The notes under the pieces are model-generated. The model was given only the letters and a program-made list of their open reading frames with translations. It was not told where the DNA came from and ran no database searches. DNA of 64,000 bases. It comes from Alligator mississippiensis (taxonomy: Eukaryota; Chordata; Crocodylia; Alligatoridae). Below are positions 62,841-64,000 of the stretch, one piece after another. The stretch spans positions 75,769,395-75,833,394 of the forward strand of contig NC_081833.1 of NCBI RefSeq assembly GCF_030867095.1, written 5' to 3'. A program made the position numbers and the translations under genes. Each line of letters starts with the position of its first letter. Within the stretch, counting starts at the first letter, position 1.

Positions 62841-62849
62841 AGCCCTTAC

Positions 62850-63020
62850 CCGTGGGCGGCGCGCGGTGCCTCCTCACGCTCGGGGGCCTGCGGCTCCGCC
62901 AGCCCCGCCGCATAGAGGAGGGGCGCGGGCCGGGGCGCTGGGGCGGCGGGCGCTGGGCGCTAGAGCTGGGGGCCGGCGCTGGCGCTGTGTCGGCGGCGCC
63001 TCCTGCCCCCGCGCTCCATG
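62850..63020 (-). other. Exon 1 of the modelled gene (5' UTR, possibly coding)
   Basis: The minus-strand donor is CCCACGG followed by GTAAGG. The upstream limit is a guess from the CpG island. It contains an ATG in perfect Kozak context at 63019 that opens a 19-codon upstream frame (starting MERGG) and stops inside the exon. A second ATG at 62913 opens 21 codons rich in Arg and Pro. These run through the splice junction in frame with the exon 2 ATG (adding Ala-Leu). The exon may thus be 5' UTR with a uORF, or it may code for a basic N-terminal extension. Confidence 0.45.
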
Positions 63021-63289
63021 GCCCGTGCGGCCTGCGATCCCCGCGCGGCCTGCCGCCCGCCCTCCCGTCGTTGAGACGCGCCCGCTCATTGGCCCGCCGC
63101 GCCGCGCCGCGCCATTGGCCGACGCGGCACAGAGGGCAGGTCACCCGGCGCGATGACGCAGCCGCGCCGCGCGTGACGGCGCAATGAGTTGCCAAGCGCG
63201 CTGACGAGGCGCGAGGGCTCCTCCGATTGGTGGCGAGGAAGCGCGCCCGCTATTGGCCGCTTTGGGAGGGGGGAGTCACGTGAGGGAAG

Positions 63290-63367
63290 ATGGCGGCTTC
63301 TGCTCGTGTGAGAGGGCGCGCGAAGGAGTCTGGGGTGGCGCAGAGGATGCTGGGATTGCTTGTCTGA
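63290..63367 (+). other. Possible first exon of a divergent plus-strand transcript
   Basis: The ATG inside AAGATGGCGGC opens 25 codons (MAASARVRGRAKESG and onward) and stops at 63365-63367. If this is a real first exon it would have to splice before the stop, for example at CTCGT followed by GTGAGA (about 63307). Otherwise the exon is 5' UTR. I cannot name the downstream gene because its other exons are outside the window. Confidence 0.3.
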
Positions 63368-63489
63368 AGGAGGGACTTGACTTGCAGCAGGGCCTTGCTG
63401 TGTGCAGCGCCGAGCACCTGCGGGGCCAGCGAGCCTAGGCCTGGGGCAGGTGCCAGGCTGCGACCACCACCCACGCTCTCTTTATTGCA

Positions 63490-63890
63490 AAGAGCAATTC
63501 TTCCAACTCTAATATATTGGAAGAATAAATAATAAAATAATCATTTATTTATTTTAATAATGCAATATGTATGTTCATTTTAATAATAATATATTCATTT
63601 ATTTATTAAGCCATTTATTTTAATAATACAATATTTGTTTACTTTAATAAATCATTTATTTCCTTTAATTATACAATATTTTTACTTTAATAATACAATA
63701 TTCATTTATTAATCATTAATAGTACAATATTTACTTTAATAATGAATTATTAACTTTAATAATACCATATTTATTTATTGGCATCACCTTTTGTTTTTTT
63801 TAATGATGCAATATTTATTGTAATCACAATTTATTTGTTTGTTTCTTTTAATAATAATGATATATTTTTTAATATAAAATAATAACCTTG
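63490..63890. repeat. AT-rich minisatellite, TTTAATAATACAATATTTA type
   Basis: About 400 bp made of degenerate units built from TTTAATAATACAATATTTA and CATTTATTTATT, nearly free of G and C. At least eight recognisable copies of AATAATACAAT or AATNATGCAAT occur. It directly abuts the CpG island region. It is a candidate matrix-attachment or unwinding element by composition only. Confidence 0.8.
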
Positions 63891-64000
63891 CCTGCCCGCA
63901 TCCCTCGACCGACACGGCTACAAGCGACGCCCCCGACCCGCGAACAATGCACACGTGGTCTCCTGTGTTGCTTGAGGGAAAGGCAGACGTGCGATCTTCT
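63891..64000. other. GC-normal flank at window end
   Basis: CpG-bearing unique sequence resumes at about 63890 (GCATCCCTCGACCGACACGG). It is too short to interpret; it could belong to the divergent transcript. Confidence 0.3.

Larger units (their letters stand above)
58644..62849 (-). other. Intron 1 of the modelled gene
   Basis: It carries A16 at 59411-59426, an A/GAAA microsatellite at 59661-59703, a CA microsatellite at 61741-61812 and the C-rich minisatellite at about 61895-62840. No other exon is convincing. Confidence 0.45.
62850..63450. promoter_or_regulatory. CpG island with bidirectional promoter features
   Basis: GC- and CpG-rich throughout. Four ATTGG (reverse CCAAT) boxes lie at 63088-63092, 63114-63118, 63226-63230 and 63252-63256, an NF-Y type array. 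A CACGTG E-box lies at 63277-63282. TGACG half-CREs are present around 63153, 63174 and 63202. AAGATGGCGGC at 63287-63297 is the YY1-type motif that usually sits just downstream of a transcription start. Minus transcription would feed the small membrane-protein gene; plus transcription would start near 63280 and leave the window. There is no TATA box, as usual for island promoters. Confidence 0.75.

Noticed and set aside
61840..63187. Long Pro/Cys-rich (plus, up to 242 residues) and Gly/Ser-rich (minus, up to 199 residues) open frames
   Set aside because: They run in several frames of both strands through a C-rich minisatellite where stop codons are rare. There is no domain, no splice structure and no codon signal.
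1..64000. CRISPR arrays, operons, rRNA or tRNA genes, prokaryotic defence systems
   Set aside because: No direct-repeat/spacer arrays, no dense co-directional genes and no recognisable structural RNA gene were seen; the sequence is clearly a vertebrate nuclear window.

Overview
This is a vertebrate nuclear DNA window, most likely from a crocodilian. It has no bacterial gene density. It does have a CpG-island promoter, spliced-exon signals, microsatellites and reptile-type repeats. The repeats include CR1 LINE tails (the minus copy at 43377-43645 is of crocodilian/turtle type), hAT-type miniature elements with 5'-CAGNGG/CAGTG termini, and many short copies of a family I read as Penelope-like. 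The species call is from remembered repeat families, not from a search.

The right end carries the only gene I can model with some confidence. A CpG island (about 62850-63450) holds four CCAAT boxes, a CACGTG box and an AAGATGGCGGC motif, arranged like a bidirectional promoter. Reading leftward on the minus strand, exon 1 ends at 62850 (donor GTAAGG). Exon 2 is 58501-58643, a 35-nt exon 3 is 56535-56569, and a terminal exon has its stop at 49613-49615. The phases agree through every junction and give an 89-residue single-pass membrane protein that I do not recognise. If an upstream in-frame ATG in exon 1 is used, it is 112 residues. A plus-strand transcript may start near 63290 and leave the window.

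Intron 1 is unusual. Just downstream of the promoter lies about 950 bp of C-rich (plus) / G-rich (minus) degenerate minisatellite, then a CA microsatellite. On the other side of the island is about 400 bp of AT-rich minisatellite. The promoter is therefore boxed in by opposite low-complexity blocks.

The left 49 kb holds no gene that I can prove. It is AT-rich, mostly unique, non-coding sequence with scattered transposon remnants and a few exon-like segments that do not join into a model. One Penelope-like copy (12550-12700, minus) still carries both conserved boxes of a hammerhead ribozyme. Another (15044-15240) is part of an inverted pair. Most long open frames in the window, including the Pro-, Gly- and Cys-rich ones at 61.8-63.2 kb, are by-products of base composition.
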